From: HXMU1420-2 sp034670145
Lineage (GTDB): Bacteria > Pseudomonadota > Alphaproteobacteria > Rhodobacterales > Rhodobacteraceae
Assembly: GCA_034670145.1 (NCBI GenBank)
Contig: JAXMOA010000009.1
Coordinates: forward strand, 159,679-223,678
Length of the DNA: 64,000 bases
Reading direction: 5' to 3'
In this document: piece after piece, positions 44,101 through 52,017 of the stretch
Numbering within the stretch: the stretch's first letter is position 1
Layout: every line of letters begins with the position of its first letter
Program-made: the position numbers and the translations under genes
The notes under the pieces: generated by a model
Told to the model about the DNA's origin: nothing
Seen by the model: only the letters and a program-made list of their open reading frames with translations
Database searches by the model: none

Positions 44101-45204
44101 CTACCGCCAGAACGAGGCTTGCACCTCTGCCTCGCGCGGCCCGTCCGGTGTGTCCACCATCAACCGCGTGCCCGGATCCCAATGGGTCATCCGCACCATG
44201 CCAATCGCCACATTCGTCTCAAAATCCGGTGACCAGGCCGCCGAGGTCACCTGCCCAACGCGGGCCTTGCCCCCGATCAGGGGCCAGGGCCGATCACAGG
44301 GACCAACCGGCGCCCCCAGAATAGAAATCGGCCGGATCTGCTGCACCGGCCCCTCCTTGGCCACCCGCAACAACGCGTCCCGCCCGATACAGCCAATGGC
44401 TGTCTGCGTATCACAAAACCGCGCCAGACCACATTCATGCGGCGTGTTGTCGTCGGTCATGTCATTGCCATAACTCAACAAACCACTTTCGATCCGCTCA
44501 ATCAGGTTCGGGCAGCCCGCCCGCACATTCAAATCTTCACCCGCCTGAAACAACCGGTCCCACAGCGGCATGCCAATCTCAGTGCCATCCACGTAAATCT
44601 CGAATCCGCCTTGCTTGGAATACCCCGACCGCGCAATCGGAAACGTCCGCCCCTCGAACTCGAACATGTCAAACCGAAAGAACCGGATATCGCGCACGCG
44701 ATCCCCGAACACCCGCGCCAGCAACTCTTCGGCCTTGGGTCCCTGCACCGCCAGCGGCGACACATCCGGCTCGTCCACCAGCACATCCAGCCGGTAACCG
44801 TTCGCGATCCCTTTTACCCAAAGCAACAGGTCACTGTCCGCAATCGAGATCCAGAACTGCTCTTCCGACAGTTTCACCCCAACCGGATCGTTCAGCATCC
44901 CGCCGGTCTCATCCACAATCGGCAGGTAAAAACACTGCCCCGGCAGCATCCCGCGCAAATCACGAGGCGTCAGCATCTGCATCAACCGCCCCGCATCCGG
45001 GCCGCGCAGCTCCACCTGGCGCTCGCATGACACGTCCCAGACCTGCACATGTGATTTCAAATGATGGTAATCCGCCTCGACACTCTCGAAAACGGTCGGC
45101 AGCAACATACGGTTATAAACCGTAAACGCCTTGACCCCAGCGGCCTCTACCCCCTGGCTGAACGGCGTGCGCCGCAACCGACGTGACAACGATATCTGAG
45201 CCAT
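44101..45204 (-). CDS. dmdA: DmdA, DMSP demethylase
   Basis: The 367-residue GcvT-fold enzyme moves a methyl group from DMSP to tetrahydrofolate, giving methylmercaptopropionate. Segments such as VEAAGVKAFTVYNRMLLPTVFE, YHHLKSHVQVWDV, GGMLNDPVGVKL, VSPLAVQGP, SKQGGFEIYVDG and ESGLLSYGNDMTDDNTP closely resemble the Ruegeria pomeroyi enzyme and distinguish it from glycine-cleavage T protein. acuI follows it, and a BCCT transporter lies beyond. GGGG lies eight bases before the ATG. Confidence 0.95.
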   Translation of the reverse strand: MAQISLSRRLRRTPFSQGVEAAGVKAFTVYNRMLLPTVFESVEADYHHLKSHVQVWDVSCERQVELRGPDAGRLMQMLTPRDLRGMLPGQCFYLPIVDETGGMLNDPVGVKLSEEQFWISIADSDLLLWVKGIANGYRLDVLVDEPDVSPLAVQGPKAEELLARVFGDRVRDIRFFRFDMFEFEGRTFPIARSGYSKQGGFEIYVDGTEIGMPLWDRLFQAGEDLNVRAGCPNLIERIESGLLSYGNDMTDDNTPHECGLARFCDTQTAIGCIGRDALLRVAKEGPVQQIRPISILGAPVGPCDRPWPLIGGKARVGQVTSAAWSPDFETNVAIGMVRMTHWDPGTRLMVDTPDGPREAEVQASFWR

Positions 45205-45286
45205 CCCTAAATCCCCGGCATAAATACAAGGTCACTCGAAGGCCCCCCAGACCCGACCGCGCCGCGCTCCCTACTGCGGCCGTCGG

Positions 45287-45308
45287 ATGTGAACACGCAG
45301 GCTCACAT
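45287..45308. promoter_or_regulatory. Inverted repeat upstream of dmdA
   Basis: ATGTGA (45287-45292) and TCACAT (45303-45308) are perfect arms separated by ten bases, 82 bases before the dmdA start. The 257-base gap 45205-45461 holds no gene and no riboswitch I can recognise. The spacing is wider than for a Crp box, so another regulator is more likely. Confidence 0.45.
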
Positions 45309-45461
45309 GCAGGCACCCTTGTCCCAACACCTCCAGAACGGAGCTAAACGTCCCGCGGATCCGGGATCACCCGGTCGCGGGCCGCATCTCAACTCAGCAG
45401 AACACCCGCCCGGCGCAGCACGCAATCCCGCGTGCCAGCGCCCGGCCAATGCCGTGCCTGA

Positions 45462-46169
45462 TCACTTTTTCGGACCCTTCCAGTCGATCGCACAAATCTC
45501 GGCCGACCGTCCGCTCAGATCCCAGATCTTGCCATAGTCGCGCACCTTGGATTTCAAGCCACGGGCCGCGATGATGTTTGGCCCCATCCAGTATTCCGTG
45601 TTCGAGATCATGATCGGCTCGTCCGGGTTGGACCCCTCCAGCATCTCAATCTCACCCTGGATCTTGCGTCCGATATACAGGCCGCGCTTCTTGCCTTCGC
45701 GCACGATTTGCACCTTTTCGCGCTCAGCACCGACAATATCCGACACCAACATGGTAAACAGACCCGTCGTCCCGCCGGCAACACCGCTAAAGATGTCCAG
45801 AATCCCGTTATACGCCTTGCCGCTGGCCCGCTCGTCCACATATGCGGCGACTTTCCAGCCACCTTCCGCCATGCGGCCCGGAATTTCGACCATCAGGCCC
45901 ACATTCAGCCCGCTCAGGTCCTCGCCCTCGAAATGGCCCTCATCAATCGCAATCGCCATCCACGCCTTGCAATCGCCTTCGGTCGGCGGGTGCTGCCCCA
46001 AAGAGATCACGCAAGGGCACCACACATGGCACGAACAGTTCAGAAACAATTCGCCCTTGATGGCCCATTCCGTCGGCCGCGACTGGCGCCGCTTCGGATT
46101 CTCCATCCGGCTGTCAATCCGCTGGCTGACGGGCAGCCGGTCCGCATCAGGACGTTTCTTGAGAGTCAT
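45462..46169 (-). CDS. DUF1326 protein
   Basis: The 235-residue soluble protein has the DUF1326 start: WAIKGELFLNCSCHVWCPC with three closely spaced cysteines and a His (near residues 45-52), then LGQHPPTEGDCKAW. A Cys-rich metal site is plausible. It has no signal peptide. GGAGG lies seven bases before the ATG, and only three bases separate it from the upstream DUF2182 gene, so the two are one operon. The pair is frequent in proteobacteria but has no established function. Confidence 0.88.
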   Translation of the reverse strand: MTLKKRPDADRLPVSQRIDSRMENPKRRQSRPTEWAIKGELFLNCSCHVWCPCVISLGQHPPTEGDCKAWMAIAIDEGHFEGEDLSGLNVGLMVEIPGRMAEGGWKVAAYVDERASGKAYNGILDIFSGVAGGTTGLFTMLVSDIVGAEREKVQIVREGKKRGLYIGRKIQGEIEMLEGSNPDEPIMISNTEYWMGPNIIAARGLKSKVRDYGKIWDLSGRSAEICAIDWKGPKK

Positions 46170-46172
46170 GGT

Positions 46173-46961
46173 TTATCCTCCAGTGACCTGAGCCGCACCA
46201 ATCAACGCACCACCTGCGAGGACCAGCACAAACCCAATTGGTTTCGATACATGTTTTCCGATATCCGGCAGCTTCTCGACCACCATGAACACAGTGGCCA
46301 GGCCCATCCACAGCAGGCTCATCACACCACCGACAAACCCCAGCGCCATGATGGCCCAGCAACAGCCGACACAATACGCGCCCAGCCCCAGCCCCATCCG
46401 GACGCCGCCGCCAAACCCGGTGCGCCAATTGCCCAGGAAATAGTTCATCGGCGCCATACAGACATTCTGGCAGTTTTCCTTGATGGCCGAGAATTGATAC
46501 ACCCCCGCCAGGATCAGGAACACGCCCGCGTAAACCGGGCTGCGGGCCGTGCCCAGCACATCCACCACCCCGAACCGCATCAACCCCAGCTGACCCAAGG
46601 CAAAAGCCGCCGCGCCAAAGGTCCAGACCACCGCATATCCGCCGACCAGCCCCACCCAGCCCGCCGGCGTCGCATCCGCGCTGCGCATCAGCTGCTCGTA
46701 AATCCGCAACGACGGCACCAAAGTCGGCAACATCATCGCCGCCATCATGATCGACCACATGGCAAACAGCGGCCCAAAGGCGGGCACCGGCCGACACAGC
46801 TCCAAAATCCGCCCCATCAGCGTCAGCCCACCCGCATCCGGACGCCCGGTCAGGCCCAGGTCCTGCTGCATCGCCATCTGAAACATCACCCACCACGCCA
46901 GCAGGATCAGCCCGAAAAAGGCCAGCCACAAAAAATTACGGATCATGGTATGCGTCTGCAT
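46173..46961 (-). CDS. DUF2182 membrane protein (predicted metal-binding)
   Basis: The 262-residue membrane protein has about six hydrophobic segments. It carries the DUF2182 features FAMWSIMMAAMMLPTLVPS (Met-rich helix near residue 75), NCQNVCMAPMNYFLG and GLGLGAYCVGCCWAIMALGFVGG. The dense Met and Cys residues in membrane helices suggest copper or another soft metal. It is divergent from a FadR-type regulator (57-base gap) and forms an operon with the DUF1326 gene. Transport or insertion of a metal is inference. Confidence 0.87.
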   Translation of the reverse strand: MQTHTMIRNFLWLAFFGLILLAWWVMFQMAMQQDLGLTGRPDAGGLTLMGRILELCRPVPAFGPLFAMWSIMMAAMMLPTLVPSLRIYEQLMRSADATPAGWVGLVGGYAVVWTFGAAAFALGQLGLMRFGVVDVLGTARSPVYAGVFLILAGVYQFSAIKENCQNVCMAPMNYFLGNWRTGFGGGVRMGLGLGAYCVGCCWAIMALGFVGGVMSLLWMGLATVFMVVEKLPDIGKHVSKPIGFVLVLAGGALIGAAQVTGG

Positions 46962-46990
46962 GATGTCTGCGAATCTCCTCTTGCATAATT

Positions 46991-47017
46991 AAATGTCAGA
47001 CTTTTAAATGTCAGACA
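46991..47017. promoter_or_regulatory. Direct-repeat operator at the DUF2182 / FadR-type divergent promoter
   Basis: AAATGTCAGAC occurs twice (46991-47001, 47006-47016), 15 bases apart, in the 57-base gap between divergent genes. The second copy extends to the perfect palindrome TGTCAGACA (47009-47017). FadR-type GntR regulators bind GT...AC palindromes, so autoregulation by the adjacent gene is likely. The motif touches the start codon, which has no ribosome site. Confidence 0.65.
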
Positions 47018-47018
47018 A

Positions 47019-47795
47019 ATGAAAATTGATCCAAACTCCTCCACAGACCTCTCGGTCCAGATCGCTGACGCCATCCGCGATGCCATCATTTCCGGTGCGC
47101 TCATCGTGGACGAACGCCTGCCATCCGAAAGCGAACTGGCCGATCAGCTCAACGTATCGCGCCCCACCGTGCGCGAGGCGCTGAAACGTCTGGGCGCCCA
47201 ATCCCTGATCCGCACCCAGCGCGGCGCCACCGGCGGGGCCTTTGTCAATCGCCTCAGCTATACCGACGCCTACGAACAGCAGGTCACAACAGCCACGCTG
47301 CTGCTCTCCATGAACGCGGTCAGCTTTGAAACCGCTTGCGAGGCCCGCTACGCCCTGGAACGCGCCTGTGCGCCGCTCTCGGCGCTGCGCCGCACCTCGG
47401 ACCACATCGCCACCATGCGCACCGAGATTTTCCGCCAGGGTCAGCCGGGCCTCACGGACGAGGCCTTCTGCGCCTCCGACGTCGCCTTTCACCGCGCTCT
47501 GGTGGATGGCGCGGGCAACCCTGTCCTGTCCTACCAGCTCGCCGGCGCGGTCGAGGCGATGCAGCCGCTGATGAACATGATCACCTTCACCGCCCGCTCC
47601 CGCGAGGCGATCATCGCGCTGCACACCACAATTGCCGACGCGATCGAGGCCAGCGATCCCCAGGCCGCCGTCATCGGCCTCAACGATCTGGAAACAGAAA
47701 CACTCAAACTGGCGGCCAATGTGTTCGAGGCCCGCAAGAAAAAATCGCCCCCCGCCCCGGAAACCGACCCGGGCGCGCCACAGGCAACCGCCTGA
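47019..47795 (+). CDS. FadR-subfamily GntR transcriptional regulator
   Basis: The 258-residue regulator has the GntR winged helix (IADAIRDAIISGALIVDERLPSESELADQLNVSRPTVREALKRLG...GATGGAFV) and an FCD effector domain (about residues 85-235) with AFHRALVDGAGNPVL and the metal-ligand His pattern. FadR-type regulators respond to carboxylates or acyl-CoAs. It is divergent from the DUF2182-DUF1326 pair and may control it. The start lacks a ribosome site and overlaps the operator, so the message may be leaderless. Confidence 0.9.
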   Translation: MKIDPNSSTDLSVQIADAIRDAIISGALIVDERLPSESELADQLNVSRPTVREALKRLGAQSLIRTQRGATGGAFVNRLSYTDAYEQQVTTATLLLSMNAVSFETACEARYALERACAPLSALRRTSDHIATMRTEIFRQGQPGLTDEAFCASDVAFHRALVDGAGNPVLSYQLAGAVEAMQPLMNMITFTARSREAIIALHTTIADAIEASDPQAAVIGLNDLETETLKLAANVFEARKKKSPPAPETDPGAPQATA

Positions 47796-47800
47796 AACGC

Positions 47801-47830
47801 ATGAACCCCGGCCTTTCAGCCAGGGTTCAT
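47801..47830. terminator. Hairpin between the FadR-type gene and the VWA-Hint gene
   Basis: ATGAACCC (47801-47808) pairs perfectly with GGGTTCAT (47823-47830), with an inner GGC/GCC stem. It lies six bases after the regulator stop, between convergent genes. Confidence 0.6.
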
Positions 47831-47877
47831 CCATGTCGTCAAATCAAAAGCGCGGCAATCAGCTGCCCCGCGCCACC

Positions 47878-49515
47878 CTATCCGTTAGCGACTTTGCGCG
47901 GAAAGGCCAGCACCTGCGCATCCCGCCCACGCAGCTCTTTGCGCGCCGCGTCATAGGCAAACGCCTCGCCTGCGCGCAGCTCGGGAAAGATCTCCATCAA
48001 CTCGTCGCGCTGCGGAGAGCTCAGACCAGAAACAGTCCGCTCCGCCGGATGGAAGCTCTCAGCCTCCAGACCATTGGCATAGACCACCTCATGGCGATCA
48101 AACGCCATATGCAGATAGGTGACGGGCGCATCTGGGCGCTCCTCCACAATCGTGCTGTCATTGCACAGCGAAAACGCCGGTACCAACACCCCGTCAGGGT
48201 CGCCAAACAGCAGATCCGCGCGCCAGTCCCGCACCAGAATACGATGCTGGCGCGATACCCGCAGATCCCGATCCGGCACACCTTTGCTCATCGCGTCCTT
48301 GCGGATCACAACCGGGCGCAAATGCGCATTGTTGGCCACATAACGCCCCGGAAAGGTCGTCGAGCCGATCCAACTGATTCTTTGCATCCCATGGTCCCGG
48401 GTGATCACCCGATCCCCCACTTCCAGGGTCTCGATCGCCACCTGCCCGTCCGGGGTCGAAATCATTGTCCCGGCGACAAAACACACAACGACACTCAAAC
48501 TATGTTCCGTTGTGACCACCTGCTCGCCGCTGCCCGGATCTGCGGGATCCTCGGCAAAGATGGCATTCACAGTCACATTGAGGTTCGATCCAACCTGGAA
48601 TTCTTCGCTGACCTGCAAATTGCTGAAAGACCAGCCAGACGGCGTCTGAATCACCTCAGGATCGCCTTCGTTCAGAGTGATGATCTGCGTCAACGGATCC
48701 CCGTTTTCATCAACCCCCTCGATCTCAATCTCAAACCGCTCGAAATCCGCCTGGGTCAACGGCTTGACAATCGCACCCGTCAGCCCCGCGCCGGTCAAAA
48801 CCTTCTGCGCGCCGTCTGTATTGTCCAACAGGTTCAACGCATTCAGGCTCGACCCGGGGCCGATCCCGATCCCTGAAATCTGGGCGCCGAAATCATCTTC
48901 CAGCGTGTTCACCTCAGAGGTAAAATTCGTGCCACCCCGGGTCGGAAACCCGTCAGACATGAACACAACGATGTTTGTATCGGTTTCATCCGTGCCGATG
49001 TCCTGAAAGGCATCAATCGACCTGTCCAGCGCAGCGTCGAAATTTGTCGCCCCATTGGGGCCGTCATCCGCAATGTCCTGCAGGGCCTGCGTATAGGCTG
49101 CCCCGTCATCCAGATTATACGTCCCGATCACAGTCGCACCGGTACTGTAGTCAACCAATGAAATCGTGACATCAGCCGGATCATATCCCGCCGCCACATA
49201 GGCATCAAACAGATCCTGCGCCCCGATCAGCTCGGCTTCCAGAATGGTTTCATCCGTCCCATCCCCGTTGAAATCCGTATTGGAACTGTTCGCCGTCGAA
49301 CCGGATGTATCAATCGCAATAACAACGTTGATCTTTTCCGATTCACCCGACACATTTAGCGACCCTGACAGCTCAAAACCATCGCGATCAACGCCACCGC
49401 CATCTGTCGTGGACAGTGTCGAGGTCAGCTGGACCGATTGAGGGTTCGAGGAATCCGGGTCGATGACAACATTGGGGGAGGTCTGTACATCTGTAGTGCC
49501 GCTTGTACCCGCCAT
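47878..49515 (-). CDS. VWA-Hint domain protein
   Basis: The 545-residue protein has an acidic N-terminus, a von Willebrand A domain with the MIDAS motif AIDTSGSTANSS, a calcium-type loop NTDFNGDGTDE, and then a Hint domain starting at Cys in VVCFVAGTMISTPDGQVAIETLEVGDRVIT with SRQHRILVRDW as the TxxH-like block. There is no Sec leader. Roseobacters often carry such Hint proteins linked to type I secretion or surface structures, but no secretion genes are adjacent. I start at 49515, six bases after GGAGAG. Self-cleavage at the Hint Cys is possible but unproven. Confidence 0.85.
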   Translation of the reverse strand: MAGTSGTTDVQTSPNVVIDPDSSNPQSVQLTSTLSTTDGGGVDRDGFELSGSLNVSGESEKINVVIAIDTSGSTANSSNTDFNGDGTDETILEAELIGAQDLFDAYVAAGYDPADVTISLVDYSTGATVIGTYNLDDGAAYTQALQDIADDGPNGATNFDAALDRSIDAFQDIGTDETDTNIVVFMSDGFPTRGGTNFTSEVNTLEDDFGAQISGIGIGPGSSLNALNLLDNTDGAQKVLTGAGLTGAIVKPLTQADFERFEIEIEGVDENGDPLTQIITLNEGDPEVIQTPSGWSFSNLQVSEEFQVGSNLNVTVNAIFAEDPADPGSGEQVVTTEHSLSVVVCFVAGTMISTPDGQVAIETLEVGDRVITRDHGMQRISWIGSTTFPGRYVANNAHLRPVVIRKDAMSKGVPDRDLRVSRQHRILVRDWRADLLFGDPDGVLVPAFSLCNDSTIVEERPDAPVTYLHMAFDRHEVVYANGLEAESFHPAERTVSGLSSPQRDELMEIFPELRAGEAFAYDAARKELRGRDAQVLAFPRKVANG

Positions 49516-49866
49516 CATAAGCTCTCCAACACATACCAACCCCACATGGGGCAAGAGAATAAAATACCAAAAATTCACATAGGCACGCTAAGCACTGCCT
49601 GCAAATCACCGTTTCGTCAAACCCTCTGTCTGGTTTTTGGTTTCGACGGCGTTATCACCTCATATTGTTCCCATTTCCGCACAGAAACTTGGGAAATCGC
49701 AGAAACAATCGCCCAAAATCCCACTTATTGTCCACGGCGGGCATGACCTCATCAGCCCGAATCACCATCGCCCTATCTGTTGCGCCCCGAAAATCAACCT
49801 AAATCACCCCAACAAAGCACCGGCACAGCGATTGCAACCCGGTCGGGCAGCGCCTATATTATCTCT
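49516..49866. promoter_or_regulatory. Intergenic region with the ssrA promoter
   Basis: This 351-base region between the VWA-Hint gene and the tmRNA holds no gene. At its end, TTGCAA (49832-49837) and TATATT (49855-49860) are separated by 17 bases, a textbook sigma-70 promoter that would start transcription near 49867. Confidence 0.75.
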
Positions 49867-50178
49867 GTCCTTCGGGACTATGGACATAAACGCGCCCGCA
49901 ATAAGCGGTTCGGACCCGGGGGCGGTACCCGGCGACTCCACCAAAAATCCTTCATTTGGGGACCATGGGGTCGAAATAGGATCGACGAACGTCTAAAGGG
50001 GTTAGCTTTGTTTCGGCGGGGTGCCACCGTATCGGCCCGAAAAGTACAATTGCAAATGACAATCGTGCTCCGGTAGCAGTTGCTGCGTAAGCAGTAACCA
50101 AACCGAAACTTAAGTCCTTGCGCCTAGCAGTGTAAGGCGGGGTTCGCAGGCACCTGGCAACAGAAGCCTGCACTTTCC
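49867..50178 (+). ncRNA. ssrA: tmRNA, circularly permuted two-piece (alphaproteobacterial)
   Basis: The acceptor piece comes first: a GTCC-TTCG-GGAC hairpin at 49867-49878 and a T-arm-like region, ending in CGACTCC-A-CCA at 49943. After a spacer of about 23 bases the coding piece starts at 49967 with GGGGTCG, which pairs with CGACTCC to rebuild the seven-base-pair acceptor stem. The resume codon GCA is at 50052 and the frame runs to TAA at 50088-50090, giving the tag ANDNRAPVAVAA. A closing hairpin (GCAGGC/GCCTGC, 50146-50171) precedes a C-run. The product rescues stalled ribosomes and tags proteins for proteolysis. The 3' limit is approximate. Confidence 0.93.
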
Positions 50179-50327
50179 CCCCCCCACACACCACAGAACC
50201 ACAAAGCCGGAACTTCCGGCCTGCGCGAAACCCCGGCAATTGGCCGCAGGGCCACCCGCTATGCCCCCCTTTACCGATGGGCCGGCGCTGGTCACAAAGA
50301 AGCCCAGGACTGGCCCGGGGACCGCCC

Positions 50328-51587
50328 ATGACGACGCCCTCATATTCCGAAATGACCCGTGTTTTTGGCCGCATCGGCCTGCTCAGCTTCGGGGGACCCG
50401 CCGCCCAGATCGCGCTGATGCACCGCGAACTGGTCGAACAGCGCCCCTGGCTGGACGAGCCGACCTATCTGCGCGCGCTCTCGCTCTCCATGTTGCTGCC
50501 CGGCCCCGAGGCGATGCAACTGGCCACCTACGCCGGCTGGCGCTTGCGCGGCATTCCCGGAGGGCTGTTGGCGGGGACATTGTTCGTGCTGCCCGGCGCG
50601 CTGGTGATCGCCCTCCTTGTGGCGCTCTACACCAGCTATGGCACGCTGCCACTGGTGCAGGCGGCGTTTACGGGGGTCAAGGCGGCGGTGATTGTCATTG
50701 TCCTGCAGGCCCTGCTGAAACTGATGAACCGGGCGCTGACCGGGCCGCGCGCCTACGGGTTGGCGGCGCTGTCCTTTGTTGCGATCTTTGCGTTCAACCT
50801 GCCGTTTCCCGCCATCATCGCCGTAGCAGGGCTGATCGGCGCCTGGGGCGCCCAGCCCCCCGATCCAACGCAGCCGCCACTCCAAACCGCAACCGTCACC
50901 GCCCGCCCCCTGCGCACCCTCGCCATCTGGCTGCCACTCTGGCTGGGGCCGCTGGCCCTGCTCAGCCTCTCAGGCGCACAGCTGCTGGCCAGTCTGGGCT
51001 GGTTCTTTGCCTGGCTGGCCGTCGTGACCTTCGGCGGCGCCTACGCCGTCCTCGCCTATATGACCCAAACCGTCGTCGAAACATATGGCTGGATCAGCAC
51101 CCCACAGATGATCGACGCGCTCGGCCTGGCAGAGACCACACCGGGGCCGCTGATCCTGGTGACCCAATTCGTGGCCATGCTCGCCGGACAGCTGCAAGGC
51201 GGCCCATGGCTCGCGGTGGCGGCGGGGCTGGTGGCGCTCTGGGCAACATTCGTGCCCTGTTTTCTCTGGATCTTCCTGGCAGGCCCCTACCTGGACCAAA
51301 TCGCCACCCGCCCGCGCCTCTCCGCAGCGCTACAGGGCATCTCGGCCGCTGTTGTGGGCGTCATCTTCAACCTCTCGGTCTGGTTCGCGCTCCACGTTCT
51401 GTTTGAGCAGGTCCAGCCCATGTCGCAGGGACCGCTGCGCATCCCGGTTCCCCAGCTCAACAGCCTCGATCCAATCGCATTGGGGCTCACAGCGCTGGCA
51501 GGGGTGCTGATGATGGGGCTGAAACTGGGGATCGTGCCAGCGCTGTTGCTGCTGGCCAGCGCGGGCTGTGCAACGCTGCTGATCTGA
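50328..51587 (+). CDS. chrA: Chromate efflux transporter (CHR family)
   Basis: The 419-residue membrane protein has two homologous halves, each with about five or six helices. The N-terminal half has FGRIGLLSFGGPAAQIALM and LSMLLPGPEAMQLATYAGW; the C-terminal half has GWFFAWLAVVTFGGAYAVLAYM and ETTPGPLILVTQFVAML. This is the long two-domain ChrA type, which exports chromate. I start at 50328, since the upstream 51 bases of the frame have no ribosome site of their own. It lies 150 bases after the tmRNA and converges on the BMC locus, 24 bases from the RidA stop. Confidence 0.9.
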   Translation: MTTPSYSEMTRVFGRIGLLSFGGPAAQIALMHRELVEQRPWLDEPTYLRALSLSMLLPGPEAMQLATYAGWRLRGIPGGLLAGTLFVLPGALVIALLVALYTSYGTLPLVQAAFTGVKAAVIVIVLQALLKLMNRALTGPRAYGLAALSFVAIFAFNLPFPAIIAVAGLIGAWGAQPPDPTQPPLQTATVTARPLRTLAIWLPLWLGPLALLSLSGAQLLASLGWFFAWLAVVTFGGAYAVLAYMTQTVVETYGWISTPQMIDALGLAETTPGPLILVTQFVAMLAGQLQGGPWLAVAAGLVALWATFVPCFLWIFLAGPYLDQIATRPRLSAALQGISAAVVGVIFNLSVWFALHVLFEQVQPMSQGPLRIPVPQLNSLDPIALGLTALAGVLMMGLKLGIVPALLLLASAGCATLLI

Positions 51588-51611
51588 TCACGCTGCAACG
51601 GGGGCAACCCG

Positions 51612-52016
51612 TCACCAGGCGATCTTGCCCTCCGCGTCATGCACAATTGCATCAACATCAATTTCGACCACCATGCCCGGCTGCGTCAGCCCGGCCGCCA
51701 CACCGGTCAGCACAGGGTCGATGCCCTTGAAAACCTCACCATGCGCCCGCACAAACCCGCCCGTATGGCTCATGTCCGTCACATAGGCCCGCACACGCAT
51801 GACATGGCTCAACTGCGCCCCGACATCCTGCAAGGCCTGCTCGATGCGGCCCAGAATATACAAGGTCTGCGCATAGGAATCCCCCGGCGCATGCAGCTTG
51901 CCCGACGGCTCAATCGCCGTGGTCCCGGCCACATAGACAAAAGGCCCCACCCGCTTGGCGCGGCTGTAACTGCCAATCTCTTCGAACCGTCCGCCACCTG
52001 ATGCTTTGCGGATCAT
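51612..52016 (-). CDS. RidA-family protein at the end of the BMC operon
   Basis: The 134-residue protein has the YjgF/RidA fold: a YSRAKRVGPFVYVAGTTAI start, QTLYILGRIEQALQDVGAQLSHVMRVRAYVTD in the middle and the MVVEIDVDAIVHD end strand. RidA proteins hydrolyse reactive enamine/imine intermediates from amino-compound metabolism. It starts one base from the stop of the malate/lactate-type dehydrogenase, so it belongs to the BMC operon, suggesting an imine arises in the encapsulated pathway. No targeting peptide is visible. Confidence 0.9.
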   Translation of the reverse strand: MIRKASGGGRFEEIGSYSRAKRVGPFVYVAGTTAIEPSGKLHAPGDSYAQTLYILGRIEQALQDVGAQLSHVMRVRAYVTDMSHTGGFVRAHGEVFKGIDPVLTGVAAGLTQPGMVVEIDVDAIVHDAEGKIAW

Positions 52017-52017
52017 G

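Noticed and set aside
45287..45308. Crp box upstream of dmdA
   Set aside because: The TGTGA and TCACA arms are ten bases apart instead of six, so it is reported only as an inverted repeat.
45205..45461. A SAM or SAH riboswitch upstream of dmdA
   Set aside because: I could not find the conserved core of any known methionine-cycle riboswitch; only GC-rich sequence and one dyad are seen.
50240..50327. An earlier start for the chromate transporter
   Set aside because: The upstream part is basic and Pro-rich with no ribosome site; the family N-terminus starts just after the ATG at 50328.
51598..51612. Terminator hairpin between chrA and the RidA gene
   Set aside because: The stem ACGGG/CCCGT is only five base pairs and lacks a T-run.
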